64,000 nucleotides of DNA, from assembly GCA_950022655.1 (NCBI GenBank), contig OX465589.1:30791970-30855969 (forward strand). Direction: 5' to 3'. The notes under the pieces were generated by a model. That model had not been told where the DNA came from. It saw only the letters and a program-made list of their open reading frames with translations, and made no database searches. Origin of the DNA: Alentia gelatinosa. Taxonomy: Eukaryota > Annelida > Polychaeta > Phyllodocida > Polynoidae. This document shows, in pieces, positions 22,074 through 33,156 of this stretch (its first letter is position 1; each line of letters starts with the position of its first letter). A program made the translations under genes and the position numbers.

Positions 22074-24043
22074 CTACGTTGGTGAAAATACATAGTTAAG
22101 CCCTATAGGGGGACGATATTTTAGATTATGTAGCAATATTAGATCATGCGCCTGAGCGGCCTTAGTTCGATCCGTCGGCGCTCGTGACAAGGCATCAGCA
22201 AGTATGAGCTCCACACCAGGTCGGTGGACTAGTACTATTTGGATGTCAAGTAGCGCCTCGATCAGGGCGAGCTCCCGTGCACAGGCCGCGAGCACGCTGT
22301 CATGCGTTTTTCCTGTGTTTAGCACGTGCATTGCAGCTATGTTATCTGTTATCACAACGATCTTATGTCCCCGACAGTTGTCCGCCGAGCAAGGATTTAA
22401 CTGCCATAACGCAGTTAATTGCCTCCATCTGTGATATATGGTAGTGATGTCTGAAGTCGTCATGGAACGGCACACTATAGTAAGCACCAGACCCCAATGA
22501 GAATGCACCTGCACCAGTCAAACATGCATCACACTCCAGTTCAACAGTTGGTCTCTCTGTGGTGAGCAGGCGTTTTCCGTTCGTTGCCTTTCCAAAGTCA
22601 CAGAACCACCTGATGTCACTTTTACATTCCTCGTCCAGTGTCACGGGCTCGGCAGAATCAGCCCGTCTTAAGGTGGCGAGTATTCTGGACATGTATTTGC
22701 GCGCTGGGGGTATACACTGCGCCACGTGGTTGAGGCGGCCGCAGAGCGATTGTAGCTGCTTCCGAGTCGCCGTGGCACGTCCCCTCCACCTCTGACATTC
22801 CTCGATTAAGGCCCCGATCTTCTCCTCAGGGATGGTCAGTTCCATTGAGATTGTGTCTATAGTAACCCCCAACCAGGTCAGCCTCGTTGTCGGGAACACC
22901 GATTTCTCGGCCGCCAGCTCTGCGCCGAGGTCTGAGCACACGGCTTCGAACCCAGCGAACGAGCGGGCAGCAGTGTCGAAGTCAGAGTTCACGGAAATAA
23001 AATCATCGACGTACGCCATCACTTGCGTGCCGAATTTTTGCCCCATGATCCAGCAGAGGGAGTTTGACACCCGCTGCTGGGCCCCACCGGAGAACCGGCA
23101 GCCGAAGGAAGGGCAGACATCTATGTACACCTCCCCCTCGTGCCGCAGGCCCAGCAGCGAGTAGTCGAGAGGGTCAATAAGCAGCTGCCTGTACGCCCGC
23201 CGGAGGTCGGCCTTCCATGAGAGGGCACCCCTGCCGGCGTGGATAACAGCAGTTGCCAGATCTGCCACAGTCGGCAGGCTGTAACGTCGATCCTCGCCCT
23301 GGAAGAAGTGGCGTCCGATGTTGTCATTCACGCTCTCACCTTGTGGAAAACTCAGATCCATGATTACGCGCCGCTCACCGGGCTCTCCAGGCTTCTCCCG
23401 GGTGAGCAGCGGGCTGATCTGAGTCCAAGGGGCGAACGGCAAGTCTTTGAATGGGCCCAGCATCGCGCCGTGCGCCACCTCCTTATTGATAAAGTTTTTA
23501 ACAGCGCGGGGGAACGCCCTCGCAGACGCATGAATTTTCTGTAGCGGGGGTCGGCAGGTACTTGGCCGAGTAGGATTAGGGCCATCCATATCTCAGGAAG
23601 AGACACACTTCCGCGTCGTGATACTTATCCAGCGCCTGCTCCCAGAGTTCACAATTCAGTCCGGAAGGTATGGTGATCCTGGCGCCCATGTAGTTAGGAA
23701 CGCCCGTAGCGCTGACCTTATCGTAGATGGCCATGTGTTGGGCTGCCCCTACTGACGCGCTGGCTGTAGGGTGTGGCCATCGCGCAAGGACAACCTCTCC
23801 ATATCTCCTAGGCCCTACTCTTCTTGCTCGGGCGCCGCCCTCCAGGGGACCAGTTACTTGGTTGTCAGTCTCGCAGTCCTTGACGGTGAGGCACACACTT
23901 TTCGGTTGGAGTTTTATCGGAGTGCTTGTCATGGGGTTTTCTCCTGGGTGCCGATCACCATTGCCAGAGAAACACCCCCCCCCCGGGGCATCCGGTAGTT
24001 GAGTCGAGCGCGGTTGGGAATATGGTTGACATTCCCGAGACAT
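22074..24043 (-). pseudogene. pol: DIRS-type reverse transcriptase / RNase H (pol), frameshifted
   Basis: Three overlapping minus-strand frames. 24043-23576 holds the pre-RT region, with PNYMGARI and SGLNCELWEQAL, typical of DIRS pol. 23589-22363 holds the RT: KADLRRAYRQL (first Asp, residue 128 of that frame), SGGAQQRVSN, and YVDD at residues 193-196, then the start of RNase H (ECDACLTGAG). 22514-22074 holds the RNase H remainder (VVITDNIAAMHVL, LILADALSR). Breaks lie at about 23580 and between 22514 and 22363. The enzyme copies element RNA to cDNA in the particle. All RT catalytic residues are present, but the gene cannot be read as one protein. Confidence 0.85.
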
Positions 24044-24794
24044 GTTGATCCATGCTTACATTCCGCCCATCCTCCTGATGACGCGTGGGTCCCGGGTTAC
24101 AGTCCACCTGAGCTCCACGGTCGTTGGGAGGCGGGCCATGCTCCAAGTCGTGGTCGCGGTAGGTCATAACTCCCTCGGCCATGGTGTGTGTCAGTCGGTC
24201 GCAGACATTGGGCTTAATTCCCTTAGTATCGGGTGCCCGTGTGTCGGGATTGTACCCATCAGTATCAACCAGCTCGCACACACGTCTGTCACATGTCTCA
24301 CCGACTGGGACAATTGTCGTGTTAATACAGGTATGTAAGTCGTTTTGCACAACATAGTGGGAGCGGCAGGCAGAGTCAACAGAACTGGTGCTCGGTTGAA
24401 TACATATAAGGTTACGTGACCTACTTTGCCCAGCGTGCATGCGTCTCCGTTTGTTTTTGTTTACACCACGCACGTGGTTTATGACACTGATCGGGGTGAC
24501 ACTTACAGCAGGGTCACCGGCATTTTGACATACAGACACATGACGAAGTACAACATTTGAGAACATGACATGGTTATCGACACAAACTGCATTATGACAA
24601 CTTAAGTCTACCTGTTCATTATCAGTCTTATTCCTCGTTATTTGTCGGCTGTTGTAGAAGATCCTGGTTCTCCTGCGCCGTTCGGGGGCACGCTTCATTG
24701 CCCAAACCCCGGTTGGCCGGCTCTGGCACTTGCGCGGCATTGAGCCTGGCTGTGGGGGTACATCGCAGCCTTTCCCATTAAACACTGTGCGCAA
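23955..24794 (-). CDS. Linking open frame between gag and pol of the DIRS-like element
   Basis: A 279-residue minus-strand frame, rich in Cys, His and Arg, with no family motif that I recognise. It overlaps the start of the pol frame and breaks from it near a run of ten C (23976-23985), so it may be the N-terminal extension of pol. It begins inside the zinc-binding tail of gag. It could be non-functional spacer. There is no clear protease motif. Confidence 0.4.
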   Translation of the reverse strand: MRTVFNGKGCDVPPQPGSMPRKCQSRPTGVWAMKRAPERRRRTRIFYNSRQITRNKTDNEQVDLSCHNAVCVDNHVMFSNVVLRHVSVCQNAGDPAVSVTPISVINHVRGVNKNKRRRMHAGQSRSRNLICIQPSTSSVDSACRSHYVVQNDLHTCINTTIVPVGETCDRRVCELVDTDGYNPDTRAPDTKGIKPNVCDRLTHTMAEGVMTYRDHDLEHGPPPNDRGAQVDCNPGPTRHQEDGRNVSMDQHVSGMSTIFPTALDSTTGCPGGGVFLWQW

Positions 24795-25741
24795 ATGTGC
24801 AACTTGCGTACGCCTGCGACAACATGATGGGATTGTTCAGGGCACTCATCCTTTTGGTAAAGAGTGCAGGGTGGTCCCGGTCGGGCCCTCGCTACGTGCG
24901 GGGGCATATCGATAATTCATGCAGTGCGCTGTGCTGGTTGTGGTTGATCCTTTCCCCTCTGTGTATGAGCAGCATGGGACAGTCGGGTTTGAAGTCTGTC
25001 CAGTTCGTACGAGCTCGTCCACGCCAACTTCCCATCAGCTACTCTTCCGCAGGCTTCTTCAGAGAACATGCGAACGTTCTGCCAGGGATAGGTTCTCGCA
25101 TCGTCGATTACCGTTTCCATATGTGTCATCATCGCCTCACGCACCTCCGGGTCCGTCGCTCCCTTCATGAGCTGTACAAAGCCATGCAGGTACTCCGGTA
25201 TGGTGAGGTCGTCCAGAGTCGTTTTCGTTTTCTTGGGGCCGCGGAACACAAAATGATGCGGCATGTTTTGAGAATTACCTTTTGTTTCTGGTCGTAGAGC
25301 CTGTCTCACTGCTTCTGCTACCCTGTCTGCCGCCTCGTCCCGCAGGTTGAAGTCAGCTAGCCTCTCTGGGAAGCTAGGGCTCCCCCCTCTCAGTGCGTGG
25401 TTGGGGTGGTGGTAGACTTGGTGGCCGCGGCCTGGTCGGTCACGCTCCGCTGACGCCGGGTACTGGTTTCCTTTTGGAGTTGCCTCGTCCTTCTTTTCTT
25501 GAACAAGCTGCTTCAGGAGGTCTTTAATGCCACCTAACTGACTGTCGATAGAGTCTACTCGCCCTGTGATTGAAGTAATCGCTTGGGCGTTATCCTTCGC
25601 AGTCGCTTTTGCCGGTTTCGCAGCTTGCTGACCGTCTTCCTGCCTTCCGCCATCTTGGTTCTGATCCGCCATTCTCGGTCTGGACAAGGTTGTGTGTCTT
25701 TGCTTTCTCTGCACCAATAGTGGTGTTTTCCTCCTTAGCAT
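24695..25741 (-). pseudogene. gag: Gag of the DIRS-like element with in-frame stop
   Basis: The frame from 25741 runs 274 residues to a TGA at 24917-24919 and continues in the same frame to 24695. N-terminus: basic, then a Gln/Ala-rich stretch and an amphipathic helix (VDSIDSQLGGIKDLLKQLVQ). Middle: IPEYLHGFVQLMKGATDPE, in a helical region like DIRS Gag. After the stop comes a Cys/His cluster (C-x7-C...H-x2-C-x2-C...H-x5-C), matching the zinc-binding tail common in DIRS Gag. It is the first gene of the element. The stop is TGA, as in its YR gene. Confidence 0.7.
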
Positions 25742-26459
25742 TCCTTACGTGAGACCGTGTGGTGCTACTGTGGTTATGCACGCGAGTTTCTATTACGTGT
25801 AAAGGTGTAAGTGTAGGATTTGAGACACAAAAAACTGTAGCAGGTCCAGCCTGTATGAAGAAGAAGCGCTCTCCTCACTTCGCGCGTCGTCACGTGGTAT
25901 GGTGACGTGTATGAGTTATAAATAGAAAGGGGGGTGTTGTATAAGTACAGGAAAAAGCAGTCCAGCAGCAGAATTAAAATTAATTTACAATTAAATGCCA
26001 ATTAACAAATATGGACATCTTAGCTGAGCCTTTACTATGGGTGCGCTAGGCTAGTGGGGCACTGGTCAGGACACGATTTAGAAAATCATTTATTATGAGG
26101 ATTTAACCTCAAATCATGGACATACAACTCTATGGACTGGAAGCGGGCCCTGCCGTGGGCCGATCACTGCCGCACTTTAATACATACACCCGCCATAGGC
26201 GGCGCCACCGTTTTGCGCGTAGTTCCGCGAATTGCCACTAGATGGTGCTACAGTAATATATATGAAATGCATTACAGTTATTACAGGCATTTCTGTAACG
26301 ATTTGTAATTAAAGTTCTATCTTTATTCTAAGTATTTTAGAAAAATGATTAAAATATGTAATGTATGGTGTATAGATTATAAGGCTAGGATGGTCAAAAA
26401 GTTTTCAGATCAGGTCCTAATTTTCATAATTTTTATGATCTAAGCTAAAGTGAGTCTGC

Positions 26460-27420
26460 AGTGACAAAAAGTTTCCCATTTTTCTCGAATACTTAAATTG
26501 AAAATAGAAGCACAATTCAAAGTGTTTCAGAAAGTCCTGTAAAAACTATTTTGTAAGGGCTAGGTTTCATAAGGCTGAGACATTTCTAAGATTTTCATCT
26601 CGGGGAGCACTTTTGATGTTTTTTTATGGCGGGCAACAGTCTCAACACTGTCATTCTGAAGTGACAAAAGGTTTCCCATTTTTCTCGAATACTTAGAATG
26701 AAGATAGTGGCACAATTCAAAGTGTTTCAGAAAGTCCTGTATAAACTATTTTGTAAGGGCTAGGTTTCATAAAGCTGAGACATTTTTAAAGTTTTCATCT
26801 CGGGGAGCAATTTTGAGGTTTTTTTATGGCGGGCAACAGTCTCAACACAGTCATTCTGAAGTGACAAAAAGTTTCCCATTTTTCTCAAATACTTAGAATG
26901 AAGATGGAAGCACAATTCAAAGTGTTTCAGAAAGTCTTGTATAAACTATTTTGTAAGGGCTAGGTTTTATATGGCTGAGACATTTTTAAAGTTTTCATCT
27001 CGGGGAGCACTTTTGATGTTTTTTTATGGCGGGCAACAGTCTCAACACTGTCATTCTGAAGTGACAGAAAGTTTCCCATTTTTCTCAAATACTTAGAATG
27101 AAGATATAGGCACAATTCAAAGTGTTTCAGAAAGTCCTGTAAAAACTACTTTGTAAGGGCTAGGTTTCATAAGGCTGAGACATTTTTAAAGTTTTCATCT
27201 CGGGGAGCAGTTTTGATGTTTTTTTATGGCGGGCAACAGTCTCAACACTGTCATTCTGAAGTGACAAAAAGTTTCCCATTTTTCTCAAATACTTAGAATG
27301 AAGATAGAAGCACCATTCAAAGTGTTTCAGAAAGTCTTGTAAAAACTATTTTGTAAGGGCTGGGTCTCCTAAGGCTCAGACATTTTGAAGATTTTTTTTC
27401 TTGGGGAGTAGTTTTGATTT
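26460..27420 (+). repeat. Satellite A, 200-bp monomer, forward orientation
   Basis: Monomers start at 26460, 26660, 26860, 27060 and 27260 (AGTGACA.AAAGTTTCCCAT), an exact 200-bp period with about 90-95% identity by eye. Each has TTTTGTAAGGGCTAGG and CTCGGGGAGCA. Confidence 0.95.
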
Positions 27421-30110
27421 GATTTTGTAAGGGCCAGGTCTCATGAGGCTGAGACTGAAAGATTAATGTGAAACTTCCTGTGATGGTGCCACAGTACAAA
27501 TCTGGGACACTGTCTGAGACTGAAAAATATGTGGAAAGATCAATAAAAGATTGCTTAAAAAAAAAAAAATCAACAAATGCATCCCCTGGTTAGATAATCT
27601 TCAAAACAACCCAGTGTCTTGATATATGCCCATTGCGCCACAGTGCACATCTGAGACAGTTTGAGTGACTGAAAAATTCAAGAAAAGCATCCCCTGATTA
27701 CAAAATCTTTGGAATGTTTCAGTCTCTGGATATATGCCCATTGCATTATAGTTAATATAGGCCTTTCTAGAACACTTTGAATTGTGGTTCTATCTTCATT
27801 TTATGTGGTCTAAAAAAATGTGAAACTTTTTGTGACTTTGGTACCTTTGCCACAGTACAAATCTAGGCCACTGTCTGAGACTGAAAAATTCATGAAAAGC
27901 ATCCCCTGATTACAAGATCTTTGGAATGTTTCAGTCTCTTGATATATGCCTATTGCATTATGGTTAATATAGGCCTTTGTGGAACAATTTGACTCGTGCT
28001 TCTATCTTCATTCTAAAAGGTCTAAAAAAATGTGAAACTTTTTGTCACTTTGGTGCCACAGTAGAAATCTGGGACACTGTCTGAGACTGAAAAATTCATG
28101 AAATACATTCCCTGATTAGAAAATCTTCAAAACGCCCCAGTATCTTGATATATGCCTATTGCATTATAGTTAATATAGGCCTTTCTAGAACACTTTGAAT
28201 TGTGGTTCTATCTTCATTTTAAGTGGTCTAAAAAAATGTGAAACTTTCTGTGACTTTGGGGCCACAGTACAAATCTAGGCCACTGTCCGAAACTGAATAA
28301 TTCATGAAAAGCATCCCCTGATTACAAAATCTTTTCATTTTTTCAGTCTCTTGATATATGCCCAGTGCATTATAGTTAATATAGGCCTTTGTAGAACACT
28401 TTGAATTGTGGTTCTATCTTCATTTTAAGTGGTCTAAAAAAATGTGAAACTTTTTGTCACTTTGGTGCCACAGTACAAATCTAGGCCACTGTCCGAAACT
28501 GAAAAATTCATGAAAAGCATCCCCTGATTACAAAATCTTTGGAATGTTTCAGTCTCTTGATATATGCCCATTGCATTATAGTTAATATAGGCCTTTCTAG
28601 AACACTTTGAATTGTGGTTCTATCTTCATTCTAAGTGGTCTAAAAAAATGTGAAACTTTTTGTGACTTTGGGACCACAGTACAAATCTGGGACACTGTCT
28701 GAAACTGAAAAATTTATGAAATGCATCCCCTGATTAGAAAACTTTCAAAACGCCCCAGTCTCTTGATATATGCCCAGTGCATTATAGTTAATATAGGCCT
28801 TTCTAGAACACTTTGAATTGTGGTTCTATCTTCATTTTAAGTGGTCTAAAAAAATGTGAAACTTTTTGTCACTTTGGGGCCACAGTACAAATCTAGGCCA
28901 CTGTCCGAGACTGAAAAATTCATGAAAAGCATCCCCTGATTACAAAATCTTTTCAATGTTTCAGTCTCTTGATATATGCCCAGTGCATTATAGTTAATAT
29001 AGGCCTTTCTAGAACACTTTGAATTGTGGTTCTATCTTCATTCTATGTGGTCTAAAAAAATGTGAAACTTTCTGTGACTTTGGGGCCACAGTACAAATCT
29101 AGGCCACTGTCCGAGACTGAAAAATTCATGAAAAGCATCCCCTGATTACAAAATCTTTTCATTTTTTCAGTCTCTTGATATATGCCCAGTGCATTATAGT
29201 TAATATAGGCCTTTGTAGAACAATTTGAATTGTGGTTCTATCTTCATTTTAAGTGGTCTAAAAAAATGTGAAACTTTTTGTCACTTTGGTGCCACAGTAC
29301 AAATCTAGGCCACTGTCCGAAACTGAAAAATTCATGAAAAGCATCCCCTGATTACAAAATCTTTGGAATGTTTCAGTCTCTTGATATATGCCCATTGCAT
29401 TATAGTAAATATAGGCCTTTCTAGAACACTTTGAATTGTGGTTCTATCTTCATTTTAAGTGTTCTAAAAAAATGTGAAACTTTTTGTGACTTTGGGGCCA
29501 CAGTACAAATCTAGGCCACTGTCCAAGACTGAAAAATTCATGAAAAGCATCCCCTGATTACAAAATCTTTTCAATGTTTCAGTCTCTTGATATATGCCCA
29601 GTGCATTATAGTTTATATAGGCCTTTGTAGAACACTTTGAATTGTGGTTCTATCTTCATTTTAAGTGGTCTAAAAAAATGTGAAACTTTTTGTAACTTTG
29701 GTGCCATAGTACAAATCTGGGACACTGTCTGAGACTGAAAAATTTATGAAATGCATCCCCTGATTAGAAAATTTTCAAAACGCCCCAGTCTCTTGATATA
29801 TGCCCAGTGCATTATAGTTAATATAGGCCTTTGTAGAACACTTTGAATTGTGGTTCTATCTTCATTCTATCTGGTCTAAAAAATTGTGAAACTTTTTGTG
29901 ACTTTGGGGCTACAGTACAAATCTAGGCCACTGTCCAAGACTGAAAAATTCATGAAAAGCATCCCCTGATTACAAAATCTTTGGAATGTTTCAGTCTCTT
30001 GATATATGCCCATTGCATTATAGTTTAATATAGGCCTTTGTGGAACACTTTGACTTGTGCTTCCATCTTCATTCTATGTGGTTCAAAGAAATGTTCAACT
30101 TTTTGTCACT
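27421..30110 (-). repeat. Satellite B, 206-bp monomer, reversed relative to A
   Basis: TCTAAAAAAATGTGAAAC occurs at 28021, 28227, 28433, 28639, 28845, 29051, 29257, 29463 (first base changed context), 29669 and 29875 (one substitution), exactly 206 bp apart; the earlier units are slightly irregular. Shared blocks (CACTTTGAATTGTG.TTCTATCTTCATTCTAA, GTGAAACTTTTTGTCACTT, GAAAAGCATCCCCTGA) show that B is a diverged, reverse-complement form of A. Confidence 0.95.
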
Positions 30111-30500
30111 TTGGATTGACAGGGTTGAGACTGTTGCAGACATAAAAAATACATCAAAAGTACTCCCCGAGATTAAAATCTTGAAAATGTCTGAGCTTTA
30201 GGAGACCTAGCCCTTACACAATAGTTTTACAGGCCTTTCTAAAACACTTTGAATTGTGCTTCTATCTTTATTCTAAGTATTCAAGAAAAATGGGAAACTT
30301 TTTGTCACTATAGAATGACCATGTTAAGACTATTGCCCGACATATAAAAACATCAAAAGTTCTCCCCTAGATTAAAATCTTCAAAATGTCTCAGCTTTAT
30401 GAGACATAGCCCTTACAAAGTAATCATTAGAGGCCTCTCTGGGACACTTTGAATTAGGCTTTTATCTTTATTCTAAGTATCAAAGAAAAATTGCAATTTT
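30111..30500 (-). repeat. Satellite A, two reversed copies
   Basis: Two monomers match the reverse complement of satellite A more closely than satellite B: GAGACTGTTGC, CATCAAAAGTACTCCCC, TAGCCCTTACA, TTCTAAGTATTC.AGAAAAATGG. Confidence 0.85.
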
Positions 30501-31199
30501 TGGACGTTTTGAAAGTCCCTGGTGGCCATTTGAAGTACTATAGTCTGAGTATAGTTCACATGTTTGACCACTACGTGGCGCCGCGGTCGAGGTGCGGCAC
30601 ACATCGGCGCCACCCTCACACTCTTATCTATAGGCCGCTTCCAGTCCATAGAGATACACTGTCCATGCTCAAATATATGATTGGAGACATTAATATTCGT
30701 AAATTAGAGATTCTCAGGTATCATTTGAAATATATCTCGACCATTTGGGACAAGCTGGTCCTTAGATATTGATTTTTGAAAATTAGATTTGTGAAATTGA
30801 TTCGCCTAAGGATTCTAATGGAGTTTGATCAACACAAGGCTACATGTGGTTATCCGACTTGTTATTCGACTTGTGCCTATTCAGCATTGACATCTCCAAG
30901 AGGAGTTCACTTTTAAATCGATTGCTGGACAATGATTGACTATTTCTACAGACGAATACTTCTGAAGAGCGCAAAAAGAAGACAAGGTATGTGAAGTAAG
31001 GTTTGTGATATATTTAAATAATGTGATATATTTTTTTTCAGATATATTATTCAGCGAGATATATTATTCACCAATATTGTTCAATATACACAGGTTGACA
31101 AGGCTTGATTCATTTCCAGGTGCAGCAGTCGTCATCGTATTCACAATATGTACATAGATAAGTGTTGGCTATACACAGCTAGGCATGTTTTATTTCAGA

Positions 31200-32570
31200 T
31201 TTGACAAGGTATAGATCTATATTGATTCAGTGTCTGTCTGGCACTCGACGTGGTCGGAGGTGGGGGCCTTGTCTCCTATCTAATAATCAATCTAACCACT
31301 TCTGGTCTATATATTTTCACAAAATGTACATGTGGAGAACTTTGATGATACATATATTGCTCAGGATGTCTTTGTTTCAGATTGAAAACGTAGATTAGCT
31401 ACAAAAAGCAAATATATTTCGTGGTCATACACTTCTCAGTTGAATCATAGGATAGCATTACGTGCTAGATCACATAGGCAGGAATGGTTCAGGGTGATAT
31501 AAATTTATCAGTGTCTAGCTGGCACTCGACGTGGTCGGACCTGGGGGCTTTTTCTCCGATATAATAATCAATTTAACCACCTCTGGTCGATATATTTCCA
31601 CAAAATGTACATGTAGAGAACCGTGATGGTTCATAGATCACCCAGGATTACTTTGTTTCAGATTGATAACGTATTTTAGCTACAAAACCAAAATATATTT
31701 TGTGGTCGTACACTTCTCAGTTGAATCATAGAATAGCATTACGTGCTAGATCACATAGGCAGGAATCTTTCAGGTTGATATACATAGATTAGTGTTGGCT
31801 ATACACAGATATGCATGTTTTATTTCAGATTCAGCAAGGTATATGATCCATTGTTACAGTTCTGAGGTTGATCTGAGACTGAATCAACGATATATATATA
31901 TATTACACAGGCAGGAATGAATTTTGTTTCAGATTGAAATACTCGACAAGGTATCGATCTAGAATCTCTGCATATATATTCAGTGTCTGTCTGGCACTCG
32001 ACGTGGTCAGACGTCGGGGTTTTGTCTCCGATCTAATAATCAATCTAACCACTTCTGATCAATATATTTTCACAAAATATACATGTAGAGAACCGTGATG
32101 GTTCATAGATCACCCAGGATTACTTTCTCACAGATTGATACCGTAGTTTAGCTACAAAACCAAAATATATTTTGTGGTCGTACACTTCTCAGTTGAATCG
32201 TAGAATAGCATTACTTGCTAGATCACATAGGCACTGGTTCAGGCTCATATACATTGATTCATTTTCTGAAAAGAAGAGACATATGAGGCTGGGGGTTCAA
32301 TAGTTGGCAGAATGATATATATATATATATATATAAAGTACACAGGCAGGAATGATTTTTGTTTCAGATTAAAATAGTCGACAAGGTATACATTGATTCA
32401 GTGTCTGTCTGGCACTCGACGTGGTCGGACGTGGAGGCTATACTCCGATATAATAATCAACTTAACCACTTCTGATCAATATATTTTCACAAAATATACA
32501 TGTAGAGAATTTTGATGGTTCATAGATCACCCAGGATTACTTTGTTTCAGATCGATACCGTAGGTTTGTG
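31200..32570. repeat. Repeat J, four diverged units
   Basis: Four units marked by CTGGCACTCGACGTGGTC at about 31237, 31519, 31992 and 32409, followed by TAATAATCAA, TATATTT.CACAAAAT.TACATGT and CACCCAGGATTACTTT-like blocks. The spacing is irregular (about 280-470 bp). Intervening pieces contain CACTTCTCAGTTGAATC. No gene was found. Confidence 0.7.
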
Positions 32571-33016
32571 GTGGTTGGGGGCGGGAACGTAAAAATGGCG
32601 CGACCGGAAGTATAACTCTCCGATGCTGCGTTTGTCGAAGAAAATGTAAACACCAGCGGAGAATTCACAAAAAAGTAACAACGAAAGGTTAAGAGTGCCT
32701 CAAAACTCGCAAAATAAATAATATATAAATATTCTGAAATATTCCAATGTTTCTCAAAATAATGACTTGAAAGGTACGAGTTCTCAAGTTGTCAAGTCCC
32801 AACCGCGGTCGCGCTGCTGAGACTAGCGTGACGGCTTGACGCACAGTATTTATGGCAAATGTTTATAGCTCCATATCAACATATTAAAAAAGACATTCGA
32901 CAAAAATATCATATATTCCTCATATTTATTCAAGTTTCTACCACCACTGAAAAAATTACGAAAATCCATCAAGGATTTCTTGATTAAATATATACTTTAG
33001 TAACAGATGACGAAAA

Positions 33017-33153
33017 AATGCCTCAAGGCATTCTCCGGCCGTAGCCACGGGAATGCCTCAAGGCATTCTCCGGCCGTAGCCATGGGAATGCCTCAAGGCA
33101 TTCTCCGGCCGTAGCCGCAGGAATGCCTTGAGGCATTCTCGGCTGGGAAAGGG
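33017..33153. repeat. 35-bp palindromic minisatellite at the right end of the giant element
   Basis: Four units start at 33017, 33052, 33087 and 33122. The first three contain AATGCCTCAAGGCATT and the last AATGCCTTGAGGCATT. Unit length and position next to the terminal GGGTTAA match the MITE at 8893, but the central four bases differ. Confidence 0.9.
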
Positions 33154-33156
33154 TTA

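Larger units (their letters stand above)
18944..26004 (-). mobile_element. YR retrotransposon block (DIRS/Ngaro-like) enclosing a Crypton gene
   Basis: A 7.06-kb insertion in the H array: H sequence stops at AGAATGT (18943) and resumes at AACAAATATGG (26005). Minus-strand order: gag (25741), zinc-binding region, a linking frame, RT/RNase H, DIRS-type YR, repeat copy (21094-20940), Crypton-type YR gene, then a second copy of the same 155-bp repeat (19098-18944). A 16-bp AATTAAATGCCAATTA lies at the right end (25989-26004) and at the repeat/Crypton junction (20929-20944). Such an arrangement resembles the split direct repeats of Ngaro/PAT elements. Alternatively the Crypton inserted into a DIRS tail. 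Confidence 0.6.
26115..30667. mobile_element. Inverted satellite element with terminal inverted repeats
   Basis: Perfect 19-bp inverted ends (26128-26146 CTCTATGGACTGGAAGCGG; reverse complement at 30635-30653) lie within a longer diverged terminal repeat that includes CATGGACA and GGCGCCACC. H-family sequence flanks both sides, so it is an insertion. The inside is almost entirely tandem monomers: five forward, then about 13 reversed variants, then two reversed copies of the first type. No protein is encoded. It resembles foldback/satellite-bearing non-autonomous transposons known in invertebrates, but the superfamily is unknown. Confidence 0.65.
9959..33153. mobile_element. Giant TTAA-flanked composite insertion (23.2 kb) splitting an LTR
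   Basis: The left end is TTAA|CCCTTTGCCGGCCGC and the right end, read inward, is CCCTTTCCCAGCCGA. Twelve of the first 15 positions match as inverted ends, and TTAA is duplicated at 9955-9958 and 33154-33157. Outside the two TTAAs, LTR R2 continues co-linearly from 9954 to 33157, as shown by comparison with R1. The right end carries the same type of 35-bp palindromic minisatellite as the MITE at 8893. No piggyBac transposase was seen. The inside is a stack of other elements, so the unit probably began as a small TTAA element and grew by nested insertions. It could also have moved as a large unit. Confidence 0.6.

Noticed and set aside
22559..24338. Plus-strand open frames opposite the DIRS pol gene
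   Set aside because: Shadows of the minus-strand pol and linking frames; no motifs.
26460..30500. CRISPR-like array because of the exact period
   Set aside because: The monomers are contiguous 200/206-bp satellite units with no unique spacers, in a eukaryotic context.
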